From a virus, in IMG/VR virus record IMGVR_UViG_3300042470_000577, positions 1 to 37,116 of that record: a stretch of DNA of 37,116 nt; one strand, 5' to 3'. Of the stretch, positions 7,588 to 14,682 are shown in pieces. Position numbers and translations under genes: made by a program. Position 1 is the first letter of the stretch. Every line of letters starts with the position of its first letter. Below the pieces are notes generated by a model. It had not been told where the DNA came from. It did no database searches and saw nothing but the letters and a program-made list of their open reading frames with translations.

Positions 7588-9513
7588 TTATAAATCTAAT
7601 TCCAATTCTTTCTTGTCTCCCCAGTGAGTCGTCACCAGGGATGCACCGACAGGAGTTGTCCAACCTACTTCTCTTGCCGGTCCCATCATCAATTGACAAA
7701 TTGTGGATAAAGGAAAATCCTTATCCTTCGGACATTCAAAAACTAGCTCATCATGAATCTGCATGATCAAGCGAGATTTAGAGGGATGAAGACTCAAATA
7801 GCGATTTGTTAAATACATCGCTTGTTTGACAATGTTGCCTTCATCTCCTTGAACAATGTAGTTAACACCCTTGTAAGGTTGTTCTCTTGGTACATTCAGA
7901 GGATACCCAAAAGCAGTCTTTACTTGCCCTGTTTTACGAACTTGATAGCTGATCTTCGCCATATACTCAGCAACAATAGGAAATTGATTCTGATAGAGTT
8001 GATAAGCTCCATCCATTCCTGCTGTCGCATCAACACGTTCAGCACCAGCACCAAAAATCAAAGCGTAGTTCACATTCTTGGCAATACGTCTTTCTGTTTT
8101 TGTAGGTTCTTCAGTATTGAATAATCCTTTAGCAACGTAATTATGGAAGTCGTAACCCTTAGCAAATGCGTCTATCATCCCTTGATCATTTGCTTCGTAT
8201 GCGAAAATAATCAACTGCAGAGATGAATAATCAATCGCGTACCATACGTATCCAGGTGGTGGACCAAACAGTTCTCGCAAATTAAACCGTTTGATCTTAT
8301 GTCCTGTGTCGTCTTCCTCTTCTTTACCTGTAGATATATTTTGCCCATTTGGGTTACTACAGCTAAAGCGAGTAGTTTTAGTACCTGTCTGATTTAGGTT
8401 AGGATAAAGCGTGTAGTAATTTCTTTTTCCCTTTGTAGAAGGGATTGCAAAATGCAAATAATTTCTAATGTATTTACTACTGGTAAGATTTAGCTTTAAC
8501 TCTTTTAGATAAACTAGAAAATCTATATTGGGATGATCAGGACAGCAATTGATTAGATGCTGAAGTGTGCTTGCGTCTGTAGAAGGTTTACCTTTATCCG
8601 TCAAAGACACAACAGGGAACTTCATCTCCTGATAAAGCAGACTTTGGAGTTGCATAGGACTCTCAAAGTTAAACTCCTCTAGACCGAATGAATTTACTAT
8701 AGACATGAGTTTCTGGGAATAAGCATCTATCTGTGAATCCAAATCTGACAACACAGAAGCAGCTACAGGTCGCAAAAAGTTCATGCCTCTGGATTGGATA
8801 TCGAGAACCACTTTGAGAACATTGATCTCTCGAAGATAGACTCCGAGCGTATCCCTACTAAGTAGTAGGTCTTTAAACAGCGTATAAAGCGATATGGTGC
8901 GTTCAACGTCTTTTAGGGCATACGAGAGGCATACGTTCTCCCAGGAAGGCTGTGCGAGGTCTGGAAAGGCTTTAAACATAAGCCTGGGTAGCCAATAGTC
9001 TGCTTCTGTCTCGTCATGGATCTGCCAATCAGGAATTTCCCCCTTTCGGTGGAGGGATCGAACTAAACGTCTAGCAGCTTTGGTTGCATCTTTAAGTTGG
9101 TCCTCATCGTCTTTTGGAAATTGGAGATAACGAACCGATAGATCTTTCAAACCATGTGATCGTTGATTATCGAGAACATGAGACATCAGTAAGGTATCGT
9201 GAATGTGATACCAGAAGGCATCTGGATGTTTGTGGAGTTTAGAAACTTCTTGAACAGATATTTCAAAAAGTGTAGCGATAGCTCGAAGATCAAAATTGGC
9301 GTTGTGAAACACCCAATCATCGTATTGCCGCAAAGTCTCTCGTATATCTTTGAGAGTTGTGCGATTGCGTTTAATCTTTTTAGTTATTGGATCAATGTCG
9401 AATTCCCAATAAAAGAGATTTCCTTCTAAGTCGCAAGCAGTCACCATGAATGGTTCTGCACCTAATAGGAAATTTAATCCCGTGGTTTCTGTATCTATAG
9501 CAATGATGGACAT
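7588..9513 (-). CDS. Family A DNA polymerase with 3'-5' exonuclease domain
   Basis: Numbering is from the ATG at 9513 (641 aa), which has GGTGAG 7 bases upstream; an in-frame TTG at 9528 is less likely. The exonuclease domain shows Asp7/Glu9 in IAIDTETTG, NANFD near 72-75 and YALKD near 198-202, so it should proofread. The polymerase domain has motif A (DYSSLQL, ~428), motif B (RRIAKNVNYALIFG, ~475-488) and motif C (HDELVFE, ~587), all with the catalytic acids present. It is the replicative polymerase of this phage. A terminator-like hairpin sits 13 bases before the ATG, suggesting that expression is set by attenuation or read-through. Confidence 0.93.
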   Translation of the reverse strand: MSIIAIDTETTGLNFLLGAEPFMVTACDLEGNLFYWEFDIDPITKKIKRNRTTLKDIRETLRQYDDWVFHNANFDLRAIATLFEISVQEVSKLHKHPDAFWYHIHDTLLMSHVLDNQRSHGLKDLSVRYLQFPKDDEDQLKDATKAARRLVRSLHRKGEIPDWQIHDETEADYWLPRLMFKAFPDLAQPSWENVCLSYALKDVERTISLYTLFKDLLLSRDTLGVYLREINVLKVVLDIQSRGMNFLRPVAASVLSDLDSQIDAYSQKLMSIVNSFGLEEFNFESPMQLQSLLYQEMKFPVVSLTDKGKPSTDASTLQHLINCCPDHPNIDFLVYLKELKLNLTSSKYIRNYLHFAIPSTKGKRNYYTLYPNLNQTGTKTTRFSCSNPNGQNISTGKEEEDDTGHKIKRFNLRELFGPPPGYVWYAIDYSSLQLIIFAYEANDQGMIDAFAKGYDFHNYVAKGLFNTEEPTKTERRIAKNVNYALIFGAGAERVDATAGMDGAYQLYQNQFPIVAEYMAKISYQVRKTGQVKTAFGYPLNVPREQPYKGVNYIVQGDEGNIVKQAMYLTNRYLSLHPSKSRLIMQIHDELVFECPKDKDFPLSTICQLMMGPAREVGWTTPVGASLVTTHWGDKKELELDL

Positions 9514-9525
9514 AGTACGACTCAC

Positions 9526-9560
9526 CAAAGAAAAGGGTGTAGCAGTTTCCTACTACACCC
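9526..9560 (-). terminator. Terminator or attenuator between SSB-like gene and DNA polymerase
   Basis: A perfect 8-bp stem (9535-9542 with 9553-9560) encloses a 10-base loop containing AGGAAA and is followed on the minus strand by TTTTCTTT. The polymerase ATG is only 13 bases beyond, leaving no room for a promoter, so polymerase mRNA must come from read-through. Confidence 0.75.
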
Positions 9561-9587
9561 ACGATTAAACTACAGAGATAGAAAGAT

Positions 9588-10415
9588 TTACAGTACGTCA
9601 CTAACTTCAATATCGTAAGTGTACGTGCCATCGCTGACGGTCAGTGTTTCTCCTTCTATCGATTCAATGGTAGCTGAAATAGTTTCTTGATTACCATCTT
9701 CATCTTCAAATTTAAATTTGATGGAATCACCAACAGCAGGAGATTTCTTCTTCGCTGCTTTGGTCTTTGTAACTTTGGTCTTTTCAGGAACAGGATCAGG
9801 CTCCTTAGTCATAGCTGCTTCAAGCCCATCATCGAGGGAATCTTCCTCTTCCGAGTCTCCCGTAGTTTCCTGGGAAGAAACATCATCAATCAATCGACTG
9901 ATGGAGTAATTGACTGCTACATCTCCAGCACGTTTACCTGCTTTGATCTCCGAGGCACGAATCGAGAGCATGATGGTTGGTTTTTCTGAATCCAATTCTT
10001 CTGCTGCAGATTCTAATTCTGAAGGATCGTTAGCCCAAGATCTGGTATCGAAACCACAAGCTTGAAACTCTTGGAAGATCCAACCTAATGCTGCACCATC
10101 AATAACCATCGTTTTGCGATTGTATGCTGGTTGATAGTTACCGATCAGCATTCCCTTTCCAGGAGCCTCTAGTGGAGCAAACACCCAATTGACATAGGGA
10201 AGACCCTTTCTGTCACCTTCTTCGTGTGTGGCACATTTGACACTGACGAGTTTGCAAGGAACCGATACTCGGTCCCCTTTCTTATTGAGTTTGTAAACTT
10301 GCTGCACTTCAGATTGATCTGCAAGTGATGCTCGTTCCTTTTCTGCTGCCTCCTTGAGAGCTTCCTTATTCGATGCCAAACCAGTTACGAATGCTGATTT
10401 CTTTGCTTTTGCCAT
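9588..10415 (-). CDS. Candidate ssDNA-binding protein, 275 aa
   Basis: The function is inferred mainly from position between the RecA-like ATPase and the DNA polymerase. Residues ~1-190 form a globular part with beta-rich stretches (SVPCKLVSVKC, GLPYVNWVFAPL) and ending NYSISRLIDD. A very acidic linker (SEEEDSLDD) and a basic KTKVTKTKAAKKK segment follow. The last ~50 residues form a small beta domain (SIKFKFEDEDGN...) that resembles a KOW/SH3-like fold. An acidic region is common in phage SSBs, but here it is internal, and no direct OB-fold signature was recognised. The repeat TTCCTGGGAA (9867-9876) encodes SSQET in the linker. Confidence 0.5.
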   Translation of the reverse strand: MAKAKKSAFVTGLASNKEALKEAAEKERASLADQSEVQQVYKLNKKGDRVSVPCKLVSVKCATHEEGDRKGLPYVNWVFAPLEAPGKGMLIGNYQPAYNRKTMVIDGAALGWIFQEFQACGFDTRSWANDPSELESAAEELDSEKPTIMLSIRASEIKAGKRAGDVAVNYSISRLIDDVSSQETTGDSEEEDSLDDGLEAAMTKEPDPVPEKTKVTKTKAAKKKSPAVGDSIKFKFEDEDGNQETISATIESIEGETLTVSDGTYTYDIEVSDVL

Positions 10416-10482
10416 TACTATGTACCTTTGTGAAACTGGGAAAAAATTTGAGTCAAAACTGTAATCTGTAAGGGAGTGTAAA

Positions 10483-11373
10483 TCAAGATCGCTTGCGTGT
10501 TGTTTTCTTTTCTACTGTCGGTTGTTCTTCTCCATGATCATATAGTTCGTTATTGAAAGCTTTTTGAAGTAAAGTCCATCCTTTGATCTCACCTTCAGGG
10601 ATTTCAACTAATTCGAGTGATTTACCAGATGGTGAAATGAAGTGGTTCGGAACACCACAAGCAGTCCAGATGTTTTCATAACCACGTAGATGAAGACATC
10701 GTTCTTGACTTGCTGTATAGCCATAAAAGAAAGCATAGTCACATGCTGCTTTCAGGTACTTCAGTGCAGCACCAGAGCAACTAGGACCGTACTGAACTGC
10801 TTTACCACCAGTGACAACTTCAATATCAGATTCTTTGGTATGGGAAATAAGGATCAAACCTTTACCCATGTCGCGGATCGAGTTGAGAGTCTTTTCAAAA
10901 TCATCTTTGATGACTGCCCACAATTTACCAAAGTCATTGAGTCCTCCTGGATGCCGGACACCCTCAATAACGCAGTGATGGGTAAGACAAGCATCGTAGA
11001 TTCGATCTACAGTATCGCCAATGATGCACTGAACTGTGTTGTCGTTCTCACATTTATCAATAAATGATTTGAACTGTAACCAAGCATCAGGTTTACCTTC
11101 GTCACGAATTTGAGTGACATCGTAACAACGGAAAGGTAATTGACGAATAGGTAGGTTCTTTCGCAGTGGTTCAAACATAGCCACGATACTATTGGGTATC
11201 GAACTAGCTAGAGTAGTCTTACCGATACCCTTAGTACCGTAAAGACAGATGGTGTATTCCAAAAGATCGGAAGGAGGAACATTAAGATCGTTAGGACCAG
11301 GGATGCTGGTGATCTCATTGAGATCTGCTGATCGTTGAGGAGCAGCACGACGAGGAGTTGCAATACGAGACAT
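10483..11373 (-). CDS. RecA-like phage ATPase (Sak4/AAA_24 type)
   Basis: The 296-residue protein has Walker A GTKGIGKTT at ~46-54 after a hydrophobic strand (YTICLY). A Walker B strand, QCIIGDT, lies at ~117-123, and ISHTKESD later looks like the RecA-family sensor region. The N-terminus is basic and disordered. Phage proteins of this type (Sak4/AAA_24) take part in single-strand annealing recombination and replication. The gene is flanked by a PD-(D/E)XK nuclease upstream and an SSB-like gene downstream, a typical recombination set. AAGGAAA lies just before the start. Confidence 0.8.
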   Translation of the reverse strand: MSRIATPRRAAPQRSADLNEITSIPGPNDLNVPPSDLLEYTICLYGTKGIGKTTLASSIPNSIVAMFEPLRKNLPIRQLPFRCYDVTQIRDEGKPDAWLQFKSFIDKCENDNTVQCIIGDTVDRIYDACLTHHCVIEGVRHPGGLNDFGKLWAVIKDDFEKTLNSIRDMGKGLILISHTKESDIEVVTGGKAVQYGPSCSGAALKYLKAACDYAFFYGYTASQERCLHLRGYENIWTACGVPNHFISPSGKSLELVEIPEGEIKGWTLLQKAFNNELYDHGEEQPTVEKKTTRKRS

Positions 11374-11404
11374 AAATTTTTCCTTAGAGACTGGGGAAAT
11401 GAAA

Positions 11405-12394
11405 CTACTTACTTTTGTTTTCTTCTGGGGTTAGTTCTGGAAATACCGAATCGATTAAAGTTAAACCGTGATCGACTCCGCGAGTTATTAGATCGAAATA
11501 CTCTCCCCTTCCGTTTTTGAAGCTGTCGTACACGCCGAACGGACGAGAGAAGTGGTGAGGATTTGTGGACCCGTCCGGTAGGGTCCACGGTTCGAAAGGG
11601 TCTGCTTTTATTGACTCCCACCATAGGCATACTTGTTCCAGTAGTGGGAACAGCGTGCGTTTAGCAAAGTTGTCAATATCAGCAGAACCAAAAGAGATAC
11701 GATAACGAACGTAGTACCATTCAGGTCTAGAGTTGATATCCGATGTGATTCGTTTTAAGAAATCACTGTCAGTCTCTTTGACTTTTTGTTTAAGTCCTGG
11801 TTTACGAATGATGTTGTAAAGAACACCCGCTGGTGCTTCTTTGTAGATTGCACGAATGCAATGACAATAAAGCATAGTCTGGAGATCAAAAGGTAAGGTA
11901 TGCTCAAGAGAGATTTCATCAATTTGAGATTTAGTTTTATTCTCTTGTAGCCAGAGCTTACCTTGATCTCTGAACACCTCGTCAAATTTACCCCTTAAAT
12001 CCACTTTACGTCCTGATGGTAAATAGACGGTTGTACGAAAAACTTCTTCTTGCGATACATACTTGATTTGACTGTCTTGATCTTTCCAAGTCAGTATGTA
12101 GATACGGAAGATTTCTAGGGCCAATCTTCCCAAGAAACTTGTGGCTACTCCGTCCTGGGATAACAGCCTTTCGAGTTGAGCAAAAGAATACCCTTTAGCA
12201 TGATACTCAAGTAACTTGTGAAAGATTGTGCCGAACTCTAAAGAGTCAGTAGTATCTACTGGAGTTAAACCTTCTACAGTGTAGATTCGGAATCGCTCAC
12301 GACAGTTAATGAATCTGGATAGCAGAGAATAAGAGATCCCATCTCTGTACAGATCCCAAGCAGGTTGTTTACGTTGTTTTCTACGAATTGGCAT
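11405..12394 (-). CDS. PD-(D/E)XK nuclease, RecB/Cas4-like
   Basis: The ATG at 12394 overlaps the stop of the upstream gene as TAATG, giving 329 residues; an ATG four codons earlier is also possible. The N-terminus has the SYSLLSRFINCRERF segment typical of RecB-family nucleases, then FGTIFHKLLEYH. The active-site strand is DLRGKFDEV with Asp138, followed by the E-x-K motif QENKTK (Glu151, Lys153). The C-terminal half has few cysteines, so there is no clear Fe-S cluster. It probably resects DNA ends together with the RecA-like ATPase downstream. Confidence 0.8.
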   Translation of the reverse strand: MPIRRKQRKQPAWDLYRDGISYSLLSRFINCRERFRIYTVEGLTPVDTTDSLEFGTIFHKLLEYHAKGYSFAQLERLLSQDGVATSFLGRLALEIFRIYILTWKDQDSQIKYVSQEEVFRTTVYLPSGRKVDLRGKFDEVFRDQGKLWLQENKTKSQIDEISLEHTLPFDLQTMLYCHCIRAIYKEAPAGVLYNIIRKPGLKQKVKETDSDFLKRITSDINSRPEWYYVRYRISFGSADIDNFAKRTLFPLLEQVCLWWESIKADPFEPWTLPDGSTNPHHFSRPFGVYDSFKNGRGEYFDLITRGVDHGLTLIDSVFPELTPEENKSK

Positions 12395-12987
12395 TATTCC
12401 ATCCATTCAAGTTCAAGCATTGCAATTTCGATTGGATTGTCATCTGCAATACCAAAAAGGGTTGATCCAAATGGGAATTTATTCCGTAGTTCCTGAGAAG
12501 GAATAGTACATCGCATGTACCACTCGTTCCCTTCTTCAATTTGATCATCAATCCATACCAACTCTTCTTCAGAAAAGAAGCGAGGATCGATTTTGTAATA
12601 GTGGTAGCAGCGTTTCCTACATTCGCTTAAAGACATTGCTTTACCACGATTGATAGGAAAGCCATTATCACTGTAGGCAAAAGAGATAAGTGGGTAGCTA
12701 TCTTCTTTATTGAACCTTGATCTCTCTGATGCAAGCTTACTTGGCGTATGAATCAGAGAGCGTACTAGAGCAATTGACTTGGTGTATTCTGCTGACATAG
12801 TAGAAACTATCGTTATATCGGTTAGTTTATCTGATGTAGAGAATTCTTCGTTTGCTCGAAAGATGTGAGTCAACCATTGATAAACGGGTAGTTTGGTTGT
12901 CTTACCTACGTTTAGCCGTTTGGTTTTTGGTTCCCTTGGTTTGTGCTTTTTTTGTAAGCTTTTTCGAATTTTGTCGAACGAGTCCAT
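12394..12987 (-). CDS. Protein of unknown function overlapping csrA, 197 aa
   Basis: The ATG at 12987 lies inside csrA in another frame, so 86 bases are shared. AAGGA sits 8 bases before it. The frame is open 33 codons further upstream, but that stretch is fully inside csrA and hydrophobic in an artificial way, so the internal start is preferred. The product starts with a very basic region (KIRKSLQKKHKPREPKTKR), followed by a mixed domain ending in an acidic tail (IEIAMLELEWME). No family was recognised. Two adjacent GGA motifs at its ribosome-binding site make it a candidate CsrA target. Confidence 0.6.
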   Translation of the reverse strand: MDSFDKIRKSLQKKHKPREPKTKRLNVGKTTKLPVYQWLTHIFRANEEFSTSDKLTDITIVSTMSAEYTKSIALVRSLIHTPSKLASERSRFNKEDSYPLISFAYSDNGFPINRGKAMSLSECRKRCYHYYKIDPRFFSEEELVWIDDQIEEGNEWYMRCTIPSQELRNKFPFGSTLFGIADDNPIEIAMLELEWME

Positions 12988-13141
12988 TGATCCTGTCCTT
13001 GACCTCCTCTCGAAGAATGAGACAACTTTTTGGTGCATCAATGCCAATACGAACTTGATTACCGTGGCAATTAACAATCTGAACACAGATGTCGTTACCG
13101 ATGAAAATACGCTCGTTAATTTTCCGTGTTACTACTAACAT
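12902..13141 (-). CDS. csrA: CsrA/RsmA-type RNA-binding translational regulator
   Basis: Residues 1-50 align by eye with bacterial CsrA: the start MLVVTRK, the core GNQVRIGIDAPK, and LREEV. The RNA-contact residues Leu/Val4, Arg6 and Arg44 of the Escherichia coli protein are at the same positions (Val4, Arg6, Arg44). CsrA is a dimer that binds GGA motifs, usually in hairpin loops near ribosome-binding sites, and blocks or activates translation. Here the C-terminus is extended to 79 residues by a basic tail (SKKLTKKAQTKGTKNQ), compared with about 61 in enterobacteria, and the tail overlaps the next gene. Its own leader carries a near-consensus CsrA site over the SD. A csrA gene in a lytic-type gene cluster is unusual. 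Confidence 0.93.
   Translation of the reverse strand: MLVVTRKINERIFIGNDICVQIVNCHGNQVRIGIDAPKSCLILREEVKDRINGLVRQNSKKLTKKAQTKGTKNQTAKRR
12991..13000 (-). promoter_or_regulatory. Tandem AAGGA-CAGGA at the start of the gene overlapping csrA
   Basis: Directly before the ATG at 12987 the minus strand reads AAGGACAGGATCA. This gives two GGA triplets in back-to-back CsrA-like cores, one of which also serves as the ribosome-binding sequence. It is a possible CsrA repression site; no hairpin is obvious here. Confidence 0.35.
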
Positions 13142-13145
13142 GATG

Positions 13146-13157
13146 ACTTCCTTGTAG
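13146..13157 (-). promoter_or_regulatory. CsrA-like binding site over the csrA ribosome-binding site
   Basis: The minus strand reads CTACAAGGAAGT, ending 4 bases before the csrA ATG. The published SELEX consensus for CsrA is RUACARGGAUGU; this matches at 10 of 12 positions, including the GGA core. It also contains the SD (AAGGAAG), so bound CsrA would block its own translation, as in known autoregulation. Confidence 0.55.
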
Positions 13158-13170
13158 AGAAATGAAACAG

Positions 13171-13287
13171 ATCAGTCGGGAGGATTCGAACCTCTTGATT
13201 GCCGTAGGGTGGTTTCTCGACACCCTTGTAGCGAGCTACCAATCAGACTGTTTCGTTGCCTTGCGGTTCCCACCCGCTGCCGACCGA
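13171..13287 (-). ncRNA. tRNA-like RNA without a recognisable anticodon arm
   Basis: The 5' end TCGGTCG (13281-13287) pairs over 7 bp, with one G-U, with CGACTGA (13172-13178). This acceptor-like stem is immediately preceded by a T-arm with loop TTCGAAT (13184-13190) and stem AGAGG/CCTCC, which has one A-C mismatch. A D-arm-like hairpin GCGG-GTGGGAA-CCGC lies at 13263-13277. The total is 117 bases, too long for a normal tRNA. I checked the 67 bases between the D- and T-like arms for a 5-bp stem with a 7-base loop and U33 and found none. The best hairpin is GGGTG/CACCC with a 9-base loop. Phage tRNA with an insertion, decayed tRNA or a tRNA-mimic regulatory leader are all possible. It sits between a promoter-like sequence and csrA. 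Confidence 0.5.
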
Positions 13288-13294
13288 TGTAAGA

Positions 13295-13323
13295 AGAATA
13301 TCGGCACTTGAGATCGATTTCAA
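13295..13323 (-). promoter_or_regulatory. Sigma70-like promoter for the tRNA-like RNA and csrA
   Basis: Minus-strand TTGAAA (13318-13323) and TATTCT (13295-13300) are separated by exactly 17 bases. The expected start of transcription is at about 13287-13288, the first base of the tRNA-like fold. It lies in a 254-base gap after a terminator-like hairpin, a sensible place for a promoter. Confidence 0.5.
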
Positions 13324-13354
13324 GAGGAGTTTTGCAATTTTTTGATAGAAATTT

Positions 13355-13375
13355 GGAAAGGGGGAGTTACCCCCC
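13355..13375 (-). terminator. GC-rich hairpin, probable terminator after the GT32-methyltransferase gene
   Basis: Minus-strand GGGGG(G)TAACTCCCCC is followed by TTTCC. The stem is strong but the T run is short, so it may be a partial terminator. It separates the glycosyltransferase unit from the promoter for the tRNA-like RNA and csrA. Confidence 0.5.
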
Positions 13376-13395
13376 TAGTTCCTGGGAAAGTACAA

Positions 13396-14682
13396 TTACT
13401 CTTTTCTAACAAACCAGCAGTAATCTCCGTCCAATTCTAATTTTAGATTTTTCTCTTTTACGAATTCATCTACTGCTCGTTTAACTCCAAAAGGCAAACT
13501 TGGGTAGTCGTAATCATGACCACCTAAGTAACCCCCTTTGATTACTTTAGTCCACCAGCATTGAATGTCTTTCATTACTCCTTCATAGGAATGATCACCA
13601 TCTAAGTAAACAAGATCTACTGATTCATTTTCAAAATTGATACATGCTTCTTCAGATTTCATTCTATGAGCATGTAATCTTTTTTGTGATGTAAGAAACC
13701 AAGAACGAGCCATAAAAGTTTGATAATGACTTTCGTGTTGTTCGTTTGATGAATGAGCTAAGTAGTCATTTGTATTTTTATATTCTTGGGAAGATACATT
13801 AGCCCAAGGATCAACACAATGTACTTCTGCATAATTTCTTTGTTGACCTATGATTGTAGAAGTTGCTCCTTCGTATACTCCAACTTCTACATATTTATAG
13901 TTCTGATGAATATTCGGCAACCTATCTAAAATTGCTTTATGTCTAGTGCCTTTAAATCCATTTGTTATTGCTCTGATAATTAAAAAAGATAGAAATGTTG
14001 ATAATGATAAAAGATGCTCTTTAGTATCATTTTTTGCAAAATCAATTACTGCATTAGTAAGATGATAGCAGTAAGCATTGGGATTATATATACCACGATC
14101 ATGTTGGAAGTTTTCCCAATGTCTTTGCTGAACAAACCAATCTTTTTTATGCCAAGGGATATAAGAATACTCCCAATGGGGTGCAATATAAGGTTGTAAA
14201 CCTGTAGTATGTCTTATATGATCAATAGACCAAGAACCAAGGTCTAAATAAGATAAACTACCTGGGCTTTTATCTCTAATTAGTTGTTTTTGTCTTTCTA
14301 GTATTAAACCTAAAAATTTATCTTTAGGTTTTGGAGAATATATTAAACATTGAGTCAATCTATCACATTGACCATCTTCAAACATAAATGAGCATCTGTT
14401 ATCAATAACTTCATAGGGAAACTCAATTGGTCTTAAATGAATACAATCAGCATCGACCCAAAAACCACCGAAGTTATATAAATACCATACTCTAAAAACA
14501 TCTGAAAAATGAACCATACTTAAACCATTAAATTGCTCTAATAGTTCTTTACCACCAGGAATAGTTGGTATAGTTTCTTTAGTATAAATTTTTACGTTAG
14601 GATTATGTATTTTTAAAGATTCAATACAAATTTTTTGTATTGGTAAGTCATAATTATCAGCTAAAGTAAATAAATTGTTCAT
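13396..14682 (-). CDS. GT32-like glycosyltransferase fused to a class I methyltransferase
   Basis: The N-terminal half (1-220) has the GT32/Gly_transf_sug signature: DVFRVWYLYNFGGFWVDADC at ~61-80, with the DxD-type DAD at 77-79 that binds the metal and nucleotide sugar. The C-terminal half (~250-428) is a Methyltransf_24-like domain with motif I VEVGVYEGAT (265-274) and DLVYLDGDHSYEGV (356-369). The two together suggest adding and then O-methylating a sugar on a phage or host surface. The start overlaps the GT25 stop (ATGA). The gene is extremely AT-rich: the 60 bases from 14581 are only 17% G+C, unlike neighbours, pointing to separate acquisition. Confidence 0.82.
   Translation of the reverse strand: MNNLFTLADNYDLPIQKICIESLKIHNPNVKIYTKETIPTIPGGKELLEQFNGLSMVHFSDVFRVWYLYNFGGFWVDADCIHLRPIEFPYEVIDNRCSFMFEDGQCDRLTQCLIYSPKPKDKFLGLILERQKQLIRDKSPGSLSYLDLGSWSIDHIRHTTGLQPYIAPHWEYSYIPWHKKDWFVQQRHWENFQHDRGIYNPNAYCYHLTNAVIDFAKNDTKEHLLSLSTFLSFLIIRAITNGFKGTRHKAILDRLPNIHQNYKYVEVGVYEGATSTIIGQQRNYAEVHCVDPWANVSSQEYKNTNDYLAHSSNEQHESHYQTFMARSWFLTSQKRLHAHRMKSEEACINFENESVDLVYLDGDHSYEGVMKDIQCWWTKVIKGGYLGGHDYDYPSLPFGVKRAVDEFVKEKNLKLELDGDYCWFVRKE

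Noticed and set aside
9514-9528. TTG start for the polymerase
   Set aside because: It would fall in the T run of the attenuator; the ATG at 9513 has GGTGAG at the right distance.
13088-13141. Plus-strand frames opposite csrA
   Set aside because: They have no ribosome-binding site and are the complement of a clear CsrA sequence.
13164-13254. Alternative 91-base tRNA closed by GAAACAG/CTGTTTC
   Set aside because: The 7-bp end stem is perfect, but the T-arm would not adjoin it, so a tRNA fold is impossible. The 117-base pairing keeps acceptor and T-arm contiguous.
13171-13287. Selenocysteine tRNA or tmRNA
   Set aside because: Length is above tRNA-Sec and far below tmRNA, and neither a UCA anticodon nor a tag frame is visible.
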